From NCBI RefSeq assembly GCF_041734735.1, contig NC_134884.1, positions 26,849,249-26,913,248 on the forward strand: DNA of 64,000 nt. The letters are read 5' to 3'. Positions within the stretch are counted from its first letter, which is position 1. Each line of letters begins with the position of its first letter. Shown in pieces: positions 48,620-60,095 of this stretch. Under the pieces are notes generated by a model. The model was given only the letters and a program-made list of their open reading frames with translations, was not told where the DNA came from and made no database searches. This DNA comes from Babylonia areolata. Its lineage: Eukaryota; Mollusca; Gastropoda; Neogastropoda; Buccinidae. The translations under genes and the position numbers were made by a program.

Positions 48620-49079
48620 AACAGTGCTGTTGAAGGAGACCTCTTCCATCTCTGAAACTTCGTTTGTGTGTGCAGTGACTGAATGACTGTGTATATATAC
48701 ACTGCAGTTGTGAAACAGGAAACTCCTGTATATATACACTGCAGGGAAGAAAGTCAGTTTATCAGCTTTATTGCTTGATAGATTTCAAACCAGACCTCAG
48801 ACATAAGTTGTTTGTGTAGTGAGGTTGAGCTCCAAATGGTGCTTGGTGTCTATAGTTGTATCAACGTTATGTTGAAGAAAACAGAAGGAAAAAAACGTCT
48901 ATGGTATCTTTTTGGTGGGGAAAATAGACTGAAGAAGTATTGTTTAGAATTTAGAAATCAATTGTTTATCTGTTCAGAACAGGGAAAGTGTGCAATGCCA
49001 CATGTTACAGTTTGCATCATGTTTGTGTTTGATTATACACAGTCTGTGTCATGTCCATCCTTATTGTTATCAGATACTT

Positions 49080-49560
49080 TCAGGTTGCATTTGAAAAGAT
49101 ATCAAAGGAGTAAGTAATTTGAAAATGCACTTGAGAGTAATAGTCTGAGAAGGTAAAGAATTTGAAAATAATTTGAGATGCATGAAAAGTGATTGCAGAC
49201 CAAACGTGATTCAGAGAGACTTCATTTGAAAGTGATTAATTAAAAAGTGATCTTAAGATATGTTTGAAAAGAATAAGAGATGAATGAATGAAAAAGTACT
49301 GAAAAGAATCAATTTGAAAGTATTAAGAAAGAAATGCAGTGAAAGGAATCAGAAATGAATGTTTGTAAGTCATTAAAAAAGAAAAGAAAAAGCATAATTG
49401 AGAATTTCAAGAGGATGTTTTGAAAGAAATATGAAAGGAATGTACCTAAAATCATCAGAAGAATGCATTTAAATAATGGGAAAAAAAAGTATTGCATTTA
49501 AAAGTAATAAGAAGAGATCACATGTGAAAGTGATCGGGAGGTAGTGTTGAATGCATTTCA
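49080..49560 (+). repeat. Degenerate purine-rich repeat (ATTTGAAAGTGATTA-like)
   Basis: ATTTGAAAATGCAC, ATTTGAAAATAATTTGA, ATTTGAAAGTGATTAAT, GTTTGAAAAGAATAAG and ATTTGAAAGTATTAAG recur at about 40-60 base intervals in a strongly A/G-biased segment. It is probably an old minisatellite. Confidence 0.5.
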
Positions 49561-50238
49561 AACTGATGGGACTCAGCTTGTTTTAAGGGCAGTAACACAG
49601 TCACAGCAAAACGCTTTTAAATGTTTTGAAATAAAAAGCAAAAAAAAATTTACTACATTTTTGCATTTGAGTTCAGTTGGGTAATGTTGTCCATTTTCTT
49701 TATATTTAAGTACGCTCATCAAATTAGTTACAACTAAAGCACAACAAAACTTTTTTTTTTACAGAGATTGTAATGATTTTCATTTCAATCATTTACACCT
49801 GCTAACATATCCTGCTTCCCCCATTTCTCCTAATTTTCATACCTGTCCTTTTATCAAAAAGTATATTGTGTGATCATTGTTAGTCAGTAGATTGTTCAGT
49901 TTGTGAGTGTAACATGCATGTGTGTGTGTGTTGAATCATAAACATACGAAGCAATAAAATCTACCTCATGGCAGGTCATTGCTAAGCTAGAAATTGTTCA
50001 TGATTCCGTTTCCAGTTGCACCATGGCTTTTTTTTTTTTTTTTTTCTAATAATAAATATCTTCAAAGGAAAATAGCAAGTAATTTCCTCCAGTCACAATA
50101 TTGCAAAAGGGACAGAAAAAAAGAAAAAAGGGGAAAAACAGAAGAACGAAAAAGAAATTTACCACATTTTTTTCAACTAAAATAGCTTGAATAGCTTAAA
50201 AGCATCTTGTGTGTGGTATGTGTTTGCATATAATTATA

Positions 50239-50240
<2 letters not shown>

Positions 50241-50281
<41 letters not shown>
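50241..50281. repeat. (GT)n microsatellite
   Basis: A pure (GT)n run. Confidence 0.9.
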
Positions 50282-50285
<4 letters not shown>

Positions 50286-50574
50286 ATGGGGATGGAAATT
50301 TGGATCTTTCAACAAGTCAGCTGGATGGTATTGACAGCACTAAAGGACAACTGATTTCTTACCAGAGCACAATGAAGGAAATTGATGTGAATTTTGCTCA
50401 TTCTCCACACTTTTTTCATATCGGTTCAGGACCAATTACATATCCATTCAGAACGGGCCAAGATCTCACAGTGACTGTGTGGCAGTGGATGGGAAAGCGT
50501 TAGCACTTCATTGTCGGCATCATTCTCAGAAATCAGGAGAGGAGCAAATATCAACAGTTCAGCATTATCATCAT

Positions 50575-50765
50575 CTTCAGAAATCTGCATATTGCCGTCA
50601 AAAGAGGGCGATAACCAGCGGGACAAAGGGGAGGTTACCTACTTCCGGGAGGTTATCGGCCGTAGTTTCGTCTGCTCCGCATGGGCGGATAGTTTGCACA
50701 GGACTGGAATGTCAGACCCCTGCCGGAGTCTGCACTAGTTGGGTCACGGTAAGTATGTTATTTAA
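50575..50765 (+). other. GC-rich element with a small hairpin, ending in a perfect splice donor
   Basis: A compact block unlike its AT-rich surroundings. It has a hairpin-like ATTGCCGTCAAAAGAGGGCGATA near its start, GGAGGTTACCTACTTCCGGG, TAGTTTCGTCTGCTCCGCAT and CCTGCCGGAGTCTGCACTAG, and ends GGTCACG|GTAAGTATG. A frame is open across it, but the peptide is not recognised. It may be a non-autonomous mobile element of an unknown family, or an untranslated or alternative exon ending at the donor near 50749. Confidence 0.4.
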
Positions 50766-53700
50766 ACGTAATTTTAGATAGAAAATTTCCTATATGAGAG
50801 GTCACCTGGGTTGCTTGTTAAACTATGAAGATAAATGGAATGCAACAGTTGGAAAGCGCAGACAGTTTTTTTTTTTTTCCTTGTTGCTTCAAAATTCATT
50901 AAAAGGCTGGATTCTGTCTCTGTGGTTGAGACTTTCCTTTGACTTCTTCACTTAGAAAACTTCGGCTGCTGCTTTCTGCCTGAATATTTGAGAATATAGG
51001 TGTTATATTAATATATAACACTACTGTGAATTAAGTTTTTATTTTATCATGATGGTGTGTAATCTCTTCTCTTTTTATTTGTATGCTAGTGTGTTTGTAC
51101 TTGTATGTGCTGTCAACCTTCATTCAAGTTATTGTGGTTTAGGTTGTGTTGGATTGTTAAAGTGTTTGTAAAAATAAAAAAAAGTAATGAAGTTCAGAAA
51201 TGCTTTCAGAATAACTGAAACAATATGTTTTCTGTAATTTTTTTAATATTTTTTATTATTTTTTTTATAATAAATTTTATACTGGGATAGTTTGTGATGT
51301 TGGTACCTTGATTACTAAGACTGCATCAGCATATCTCATTATTTGTAGTTCAGACTGTTTTTGATAATGACAGGAGGGGAAATTAAAAGTACTGAGTAGA
51401 AATGCTCCATGCAGATGTAAATTACAGCTGAAAATGATCATAAAACCGACCAGATGTTTGACCTGCATTACCTTGACTCAGTGAGCTGGTCAGGCTTTGG
51501 GAGCCCACCAGACACTACCAGAATGAAAGAAGAGATAAGCACGAAGAAAAAAAGTGATAAGAGTAAACAAATAGATGAATATTCAAATAAATAGAATAAT
51601 GGTGTAAATAAAGATATGATGTTTTTGAAAAATATGTGGACGATTTAATCTGTGCGTGTTAAAAGAAAAAAAAAGGATTAAATAAATGAATAGATAAATC
51701 ACTAAAATAAATGAAATAAGTTAATAAAGATAAATATATGGTTTTTTTGGAAATGTGTAGGCATTTTAATCTCTCCCTATTGTCTTTCAAGAAAAGAAAA
51801 AAAAATCAATATTTCATTTGTGTGTGTGTGTGTGTGAGTCCATTCCATATCCATTTGTGTAGACCACAACATTTCAATGGAAATAAATGGCATTTTAAAG
51901 AAAATGCATGATAATCAAAAGGAAATTACACTTGTATAGATATAAACTGAAGCACAGGGTAAATCGTGGTTCTTTTTTGTTTTGTTTTTTGAAGAATGTC
52001 GTTCTGAAACTGGATTCTTTTTTCTTGTTCTAACTTCACACAGTGTAAAAACAGAGCTTGTGTAGCAGGGGGTGAGGATCATCAGAATTGCAACAACACA
52101 ACAAAGAGGGCTAACTACTGTAAATGGAGATTGGCGAGGGATATCACACACAGAGAGTTGTCAGTCTGCCACATATAAAAATGTTGCACTTACAACCATA
52201 TGACATACTCTGTGATGATGAAATTTTGCACTTTCAACCACATGACATGTTCTTTGATGATGTTAGGACCTGTAATAAATCCTATTTCTCTTCACAAAGT
52301 GTGGGACCAAAGTGAAATGTAGGACAGAGGACTTTTTATTTTTTATTTTTGTATGTTAAAAAAAAAGAAAGAAATATATTAAGTACTGCTACTCAGATCT
52401 AATCTGAAATCTTCTGGATTTTTAAAAACTATTTTTGCTTGGATGGATGGAGTTTGATTTATAACATTGGTGAGCAGAGGATGTTCCATGGGTCATTTTT
52501 TTCATCCTGTCATGGAATGTTTTAGGTCTTTGGGAACAGGAAGATGACAGAGAAATCTGTCATGACAAAAGGTATCAAGGTGCATTCTTTTTCCTGGTGT
52601 TCAGAGACTGGTTGATCTTTTTAGACATACACTGTTTAGCATTCTTAATACAACCATTGAATGTGCAAAGGCAACAAAAGGTAATACAATACAATATGAC
52701 GCAATACAGTACATTAGATATTCATTTCTTTTGTTAATGTGACTGACTTTGTTGGGGTTGAAGACAAAGTGTGTATAATATTCACTTTTTTTTTCTTTTA
52801 ATGAATTTATTTTTTGGTTTGTGTGCATTCAGTTTTATATTATATTATTTCTCCACACTCAGTTTATAATGATACTGCCTTTTTAATATCTGCACCATCT
52901 CCAAGACATATAGAGACAGAGAGGTTGTATCTTGTGAGAAGTTATTTTCACTTATGTTTGCCTGTCTGAAATGTACACTATCCACTTCTAAACAATCAAT
53001 TATTAGGATGTGTTTTTCTTTATTGTGTTCATTGAAATTTTAATAATTTAATTTCTTATGCTTTTTTTGGATCATTTTTGTTGGATGAAATTGATTTATA
53101 CATATTTTAAATGGGTGCTTTTTATTTTTTTTTTTATATAATCACCTATCTTTTACCAATGCATATTAGAGTATGTATGATACCTTTTATGTTTGTTTCT
53201 GTTTTGTTTTTGAAGTGAAAATAGCTTAAAGTAGCAGCAAATTAATATTTTATTCTGCAAAAGCGAATATTTTGCTTATTTGATGTTTAAATGGAAATGA
53301 GTGAATTTTGCCTTTGAATATGGTTCATTGTATTGTTTTCTTTGTTTTTTCTTCTTTAATTGTAGGTGAGCATTTCATGAAATACATCATACAGTTCTGT
53401 TTTTTTTTTTTTATTGAAAGTTTTAAGGGGAATAAGTGCAATCACACACTTGAACATTCATGTGAAACAAAAAGCATTTGAAGCAAAAGATGAAGAGCAT
53501 CTGACCAAAACAAATTAGCTTTTATTGTGTGTGGTCTTGTGGGGACAATTTTGTTGTGAACTGTTTCTTTCTCCGCTTGCAAATAACAGAACTATAGTTC
53601 CTTTTTGATTTATGAGTGGTTGTAAAGTTTTTAATTTTCAGAGAATGCATGCATTATCATTTTTTAATATAAACCAGGACCATGTACGTTCAGGAAATGT

Positions 53701-54663
53701 CATTTTCTGGTCTACCTTGTGTAGTTTCTGCGACAGTAAAGTATTTTTGGTTTGATTGTGTCATATTTTTAAGGAGAAAAAAATTTACACAGAGCAGTTA
53801 TATATTTTGCCCCAGTCATAAGACGATAAAGCATCAGACTCATTTTTTGTTTTTGTTCTTGTTTATAACAGAAACCATGGAAAACCTTGAAAACCTTCCA
53901 TTGGTTAGTACTTAATTGATTGAAAGTGTTTTTGATTTTGTTGTTGTTTGTTATTGTTGTTTTTTCTGGCTCTGGTGCTTTCAAGTAAAAACTCTTCAGG
54001 ATTCATGATTGAAGGCATCTATGAAGTTTCACTATGAATTGTTTGAACTTACTTTACATTATTTGAGAGAAAGAAGGTCAAGTTTGTCATTGTAAGCATG
54101 TGTATTATTTCCTTCATGTGAGATAGTGCTTTTTGTAGTTTTGTTTTTTGGTCATTTTGGTACATGCATGTATCATGTAGAAGTCTGTATGTCTGAGTGT
54201 GTATATTATTGCCATCATTTATTTATTTATCTGTTTATTTACTTACTTATTAAGTTATTCACTCATTTATTTATTCACTCATTTTTAATTTTATTTTTTA
54301 TTGCTATCCATGGGTAGGTTCAAACCTTGTATGCAAGCCTGGAATTATTTAATCCAACGTTCTGTTAGGCTTGAAGCAAGGAGCTAACCCTGTCACTTGC
54401 CATTCATTTTGTCCATTTTCTGGTCCATGTTGTTGCCCGGATGACCCGTCTGTGGGGATGGTGTTGTGCACTGTTAACACTGTCTAACTAACCCTTGTGT
54501 TCACCAGTAGTATTATGACCCCAGGCACATGCTGTGCTAATAATATCATCTAGTTTAAAACCATTTGTTGGTAAAAGAGTCTCTGATTCTGGGATACACA
54601 GAAGAAAGTTTCCTTTCTCAGGATGAAAAAGTTTGAACTTACTTGTGTATATATCTGCGTTGT

Positions 54664-54795
54664 GCAGCACTTATTCAGTTCTTGTGGGTTGGTGTGTGGC
54701 TCACAAGTTTGTTTTTAAAAAAAAAGTTTTTTGGGTTGTGCACACATTCAGTACTTGTGGGTAGGTGTGTGTGTGGCTCACAAGTTTTTGTGTTG
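54664..54795 (+). repeat. Two-copy direct repeat
   Basis: TTCAGTTCTTGTGGGTTGGT and GTGTGGCTCACAAGTTT recur about 75 bases later as TTCAGTACTTGTGGGTAGGT and GTGTGGCTCACAAGTTT. Confidence 0.8.
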
Positions 54796-54819
54796 AGTTG
54801 GGAACTTATGCAGTGCTGT

Positions 54820-55051
54820 TTAACTCTTTCCATACGAACGGCGAAAGAGATGATGTTAACAGCGTTTCACCCCAATTACCATCATCAAAATATTGCAAGC
54901 GGAAGGCTCTTATACTGAAGACATGAATGTTGACAAAGAATACCACAATTCTGGCGACGGAAGCTAAAGGTTGGGTCATTTAGACACCCACTGGACATCC
55001 GAGGAGTCTGTGTAGAGGAGAAGAGAGGACTGGCCGTACTCAGTGAGTTAA
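54820..55051. mobile_element. TTAA-bounded MITE, second family
   Basis: Left end TTAACTCTTTCCATACGAACG and the complement of the right end, TTAACTCACTGAGTACGG, share TTAACTC and the TACG block (the left end is given here as 21 letters in two overlapping parts: TTAACTCTTTCC and CCATACGAACG). Both borders carry TTAA. The inside has no coding capacity and differs from the family at 31473 and 44644. Well-kept ends suggest a young copy. Confidence 0.65.
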
Positions 55052-55615
55052 TGAGGTCCTCTCTCCCCTGTCTGTGAACCATGAGTTTACTGTTAATTCC
55101 AGTTTTTCTCTGCAAACACTTACAGGGGGAGGACAACAATTACACATATTACAAAATGAAGTTATTCACTTATAGGTCATATCAGTTATCACAGAAAACG
55201 TTTCGTTTTTACAGTTGTGAGTCTGAATCTAAGATATCACCAACTATGACATATCAGAGACGATTGAGAATTCTATTTGACCTCAGTCAGTTATTTACTG
55301 GTATTCTTTTTATTGTTTACATGTTTCCTGCCCAAATATATGCTTTTCAAGACTTTGGTATGGCTCATGGAATGTTCTTATTTGTTTTTGTTATGAAATG
55401 AGTTTCTGTTATTTTCTTGTTGAACTTTTCTTGCTTTTGTCTTGTGTTTCTCGTCAGTACGCTTTATTACTTTTCTTGTTAGCTTACTTATGTGCAGTTC
55501 ATTTCATGCAGTTCAATTGAGGGCAGTGTTTATTTAAAATGAAAGCAACCAGCTTTTCACCATTATGGTTTTCCTCCATGAGGTCCTTTCATGGAGAGTG
55601 GAATTGTTGTTTTTT

Positions 55616-55619
<4 letters not shown>

Positions 55620-55671
<52 letters not shown>
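55620..55671. repeat. (GT)n microsatellite
   Basis: A pure (GT)n run. Confidence 0.9.
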
Positions 55672-55674
<3 letters not shown>

Positions 55675-56583
55675 GCTCTAGCATCACATGCCCGACTTCA
55701 GGAAATTCAGCACTAGAAAAAGTTCTCTTTTCTGTTGCTCACTTTGTTTCTGACTGCTTTCCTTTTTCTTTCCTTCATGCCTTCCTTTGTTGTCAACCGT
55801 GACCAATACCAGACCATTTACTGGCAATTTTGTTTTAGAACTTCTACATATATAAATACAAATATACAAATTATTTATACAAATATATTATCTTTTGTCT
55901 CTCTGACTTGGTGGTTGGGCTGTTCATAATGTATTATTTTGGTGTCCATAACAAGCGAGTTGCTGTGTATTGTTTTGCAGTATACACCATATCCATTTAT
56001 TATATTGTTTTGTGGTATGATGTATGATTTTCAGTCTGTTCAATGTTTTATTTTGTTTTTTGTTTTTTCAATCCTCTGATGACAATGGGCTGGAATGGCC
56101 TTTAACAGTGTCATATTTCCGGTTGACTTGGTACAAACGGATTTTTTTTCCTTGTCCTTTCCCGTTTTTTTGTGTGGTTTGCATGATGGTGGTGGTGATT
56201 TCATTTCATCATGGCATTTTCACCATCCAGGAAAGTCTCTCTAATTCCGATTGATTTCAGATGCGACAGAGTTTTGTGTTTGAATTTTTGTTTTGTTGGG
56301 CAGTCTCGATGTCACCCTGTGCGGTCAGCTGGACTATAAGCAGCAATATCAAATGTCAAGTCAAATTAATAATAATGATAATAATGAGTATTATGATAAC
56401 AATAATGATAAATGATGACCATGATTTTCCATGCAGGCAGAAACTATTCTGTGTTTTGTGACCAGTCATAAGCCACGTCTGATTTCAACACCAATTGCAC
56501 AGAGGCATGCATGTCCAAAATAAATCCTTTTGATACTTTCTGTCCTCTTTTTCTCTTGTCTCTGTCTTTGAAATAAAAAGATA

Positions 56584-56963
56584 ACGGGCACAATAGTTGA
56601 ATGGTTAAAGCGTTGGACTTGCAATCTGGGGGTCTCGGGTTCAAATCTCGGTAACGGCACCTGGTGGGTAAAGGGTGGAGATTTTTCTGATCTCCCAGGT
56701 CAACATATGTGCAGACCTGCTAGTGTTGGAACCCCTTTCGTGTGTATACGCAAGCAGAACATCAAATACTCATGTTAAAAATCCTGTAATCCATGTCAGC
56801 ATTTATTGGGTTATGGAAAGAAGAACATACTCTACATGCACACCCCCGAATGTGGAGTATGGCTACCTACATGCCAGGGTAAAAATAGTCATACATGTGT
56901 AAACCCACTCGTGTACATACAAGTGAACGTGGGATTTGCAGCCCACAAACGAAGAAGAAGAAG
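56584..56963 (+). mobile_element. tRNA-derived SINE, family 1
   Basis: Head TAGTTGAATGGTTAAAGCGT and GGGTTCAAATCTCGG, body CTCCCAGGTCAACATATGTG and GTAATCCATGTCAGCATTTA, and a (GAA)n tail. Moderately diverged from the copy at 2236. Confidence 0.85.
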
Positions 56964-57590
56964 AAATCAAAATATGAAATCCATTATACGACTGAAATAT
57001 AACTGTGGATTAAAGTGGCCAGTAGTTTGTGATATGATTGGTGTTAATCTCACATGATCATCTTCATCATCATCGTCACTGATATGTATTGTAATTATAG
57101 AAAAAAAGATTTCCCCCATTACCATTCTTAGTGTTGTAATTATTTCTATTATGACTCATATGATTGTGATGGTCAGAAATGATGCCATTAAATTATCTTG
57201 CCAGGAGAGGCTAAAGAAACTGTATGGCAGAATGTCAAATATTTTCTTTTTCCTCTGTAATTTTTTGTTTTGTCTTTTTGTGTAGAGCATGGCTTTTCTT
57301 TGGGGAAACATGAGAAAAAATTCTTCAGCTGATCATTCCATCTTTTTTTCCCTAGTTCACATAATTTTGTGTATTGTTTAAGTGGAATGTGGATGAGGAA
57401 GAGTTTGTTTCTTTTCATGTTATATTTTGGGTTCATCTAAATGAATCTATGCTTATGGTTGTGAACTGTGCTTTTTTGTTATAGATATGTCAATGGCTTC
57501 CACAGCATGCAGATTATCCGTATAGATACATTTGAAACGACAGACGTAGCTTTAGAAATTGGTGATTGATCAGAGAGATCTGCTATATGG

Positions 57591-57596
57591 TGTGTG

Positions 57597-57639
<43 letters not shown>

Positions 57640-57658
57640 GTGTGTGTGCATGTGTGTG

Positions 57659-57690
<32 letters not shown>

Positions 57691-57709
57691 CGTGTGTGTG
57701 TGTGTGTGT
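57591..57709. repeat. GT/GCGT compound microsatellite
   Basis: (GT)n interrupted at irregular steps by GC or CA. Confidence 0.9.
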
Positions 57710-58096
57710 ACCAGCTGTCTACATGGAAGAACTAGATACATAGTTATTATGCAGAATCTCTACTAAACACATAGTTATTATGCAGAATCTCTTTTTTTTT
57801 CTCCCCCCACCACTCCCCCACTCTGCACGTTTCTTGTGTGTAAATGACAGCCATTGCATAAGAAGAAATTTCCTTATTTTCTGTTACTTGCTTTGTTCCT
57901 TTTTTTTTTTTTTTTTTTTAAATAATCTTTTTTCTTTTATGTCATCTGTTCATTGCTTCTGTCCCAGTTCATTCACCTGTATTTTTTTTTTTATTTTTTT
58001 TTACAGAAAGCAGTGTTGTTGTTTTGTTTTTGTTTTTTCCCACAATTCTTCATTTTGTTTGATGGGACTACTACTTTATTAATGTGGTTCGACGCC

Positions 58097-58440
58097 AGTT
58101 TCAGTTTCGGTTTCAGTAGCTCAAGGAGGCGTCACTGCGTTCGGACAAATCCATCTACGCTACACCACATCTGCCAAGCAGATGCCTGACCAGCAGCGTA
58201 ACCCAACGCGCTTTGACAGGCCTTGAGAAAAAATAAATAAACTAAACTATAATAAAATAAATAGATAGATAAATAAATAAATAAATAATAATAATACTAT
58301 AATTAAAAAATGAATAAATAAATAAATAATAATAATAATAATGAAAATTAAATAAATAAATAGATAAATAAATAAAATAAATAAATAAATAAGACAACAA
58401 TGATGATAAATAAGCAAGTAAATGTAAAAAAAAAAAAAAA
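58097..58440 (+). mobile_element. Compact SINE, family 5, with greatly expanded AAATA/ATAA tail
   Basis: The body at 58097-58230 reads CAGTTTCAGTTTCGG, TAGCTCAAGGAGGCGTCACT, GCGTTCGGACAAATCC, CTACACCACATCTGCCAAGC, AGATGCCTGACCAGCAGCGT and ACGCGCTTTGACAGGCCTTG. It is followed without a break by about 200 bases of AAATA, ATAA and AATAAT units. TAGCTCAAGGAGG and GCGTTCGGACAAATCC could be compressed A and B boxes. This copy best shows the sense strand of the family. Confidence 0.8.
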
Positions 58441-59404
58441 AAGAAAAAAAAAGCCAATGATTCTAAACAACAGAAAAGCAAGAGAAGTTTGACCACTCTT
58501 CAATCCTTTGGCCGGTCTCTATTTAGTTACTACTTGTTTTCTTTTTTTTATCAGATATAGTTTACATACATTTCTTACTTCTTATTTATTGTTTTAATCA
58601 TGTGGTGATGAGTGAATTATGCAGATTGGCTTCTTCAGTATTTTTTGATCATTGAACGATTGAAGTTGTATGGTGGATTGTCTTCATGTACATTGGTTGC
58701 TTTTTTATTGTACGTTTTATTGTTTCTGGACTTGGGATTTTGATATGGGGCAGTTTTGATGTTGGCATGGTTTTTGGTTTTGTTTTTTGTTAGGGTTTTT
58801 TTTGGGGGGATAGAATAGCATTGATACAGCCACCACAGTCAGCTTGCATGTAAATAGCATGGAATCAAATAAACTGTAGGCTGTGAAAAAAAAAAACCCT
58901 GATAAAAAAAAAAGAGCAAAAATATCCTTTTTTGTATCCCTTTTGTATTTAGTTGGTGTTTTTTCCTCTTTTTTTTCTGGTAGCTGTAGCGTTTGCATAG
59001 GCCAATGCCCTGTGCGAGTCAGGTGAAGGCTGTTAGCAACAATGGTGATGATTCTTTTGTCTCTGTAGGCTTTCAGGGTGTGGAGTTGTACCTGTTAAAC
59101 CTCTCCTGTCTCATTTTCAATCTCACTGAAATACATACATACATACACACATACATACATATATATATATTTTTTGTTTGTTTGTTTGTTTTTTTGTTTT
59201 GTTTGTTGTTGTTGTTGTCTTTGCGTGTGTATGAGGTTTTTTGTTTCATTCAGGTACGTCGATGTTGATCTGAGAGTGAACCGTATAACTTTTAGTTAAT
59301 CAAACTCCTTTGTACACAAAGGTGGATGTTGTCCGCTTTTATGCATAACGCACTTTTTCCATTGCATGTGCAGGCACGACATTAATAGCTGAACTCCTTT
59401 TGGA

Positions 59405-59438
<34 letters not shown>

Positions 59439-60054
59439 TGACCACCCCTCTCTTTCCTTCCATCTAGCTCCCATGTGCACTATTGTTGTTTAGTTTCATG
59501 TAAATGAATTAAATTGTTTGGGGTGGCAGAATAAATCACTCATGATAGATCACCAGACAACTTGATACTGTACAGCATTAAAACCATGAAGTCTGGACAC
59601 TCTCCACATTCATGACTCAAGGACTTAAAAGTATTTCTTCAGCTGTAGTCTGATGATGATTGGAAATAGGTTGGACAGGATGGAATGAACAGGAGAATAC
59701 ATGAGGCAGAAATAGTAGTGTTTGGTTGCAGATTAATTGTTGATAGTGGAATATTTGTTAATTTTTTTTCTTTATCATGTTCCTGTGACAGATAATATAG
59801 ATGTCTTCACATTCTGAACAAGTTTGGCTGCCACTTTTATTATTTTGTCACAAAAATGGGTCACAAAATTGAAGCATTTATTGCTCACCATGAATTTGCT
59901 AATCAGTGTATCCAAAATTTGCCGTTGTTTTTGTTTATGGTATTTCAGGTGTACATGTATTGTTTTTTTTGTTTGTTTTTTTAATATAGTGTGATTTACA
60001 CAGCTGTGTAAAATAAAATCTTTCAGGTCTGATCAATATATTTCGCAGATTCTG

Positions 60055-60095
<41 letters not shown>

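Larger units (their letters stand above)
47471..54819. other. Downstream of CCDC102A: probable 3' UTR, then AT-rich sequence
   Basis: The 3' UTR of CCDC102A must begin here. AATAAA signals occur at 49630-49635 and near 49954, but I cannot tell which is used. The region contains ATT-rich tracts (48340-48430), the SINE at 48482-48619, the purine-rich repeat at 49080-49560, (GT)n at 50241-50281, the GC-rich element near 50575-50760, and two-copy repeats at 52178-52262 and 54664-54795. No further coding exon was recognised. Confidence 0.5.
55052..58096. other. AT-rich interval with one SINE and microsatellites
   Basis: It contains (GT)n at 55620-55671, the family 1 SINE at 56584-56963, a short duplication near 57738-57792 (CATAGTTATTATGCAGAATC twice), GT/GC tracts at 57591-57709 and T runs near 57900-57920. 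A 106-codon open frame at 55081-55401 shows no recognisable domain or codon signature. Confidence 0.5.

Noticed and set aside
55081-55401. 106-codon open frame
   Set aside because: No recognisable domain, AT-rich codons, no splice or promoter context; it begins right after a MITE.
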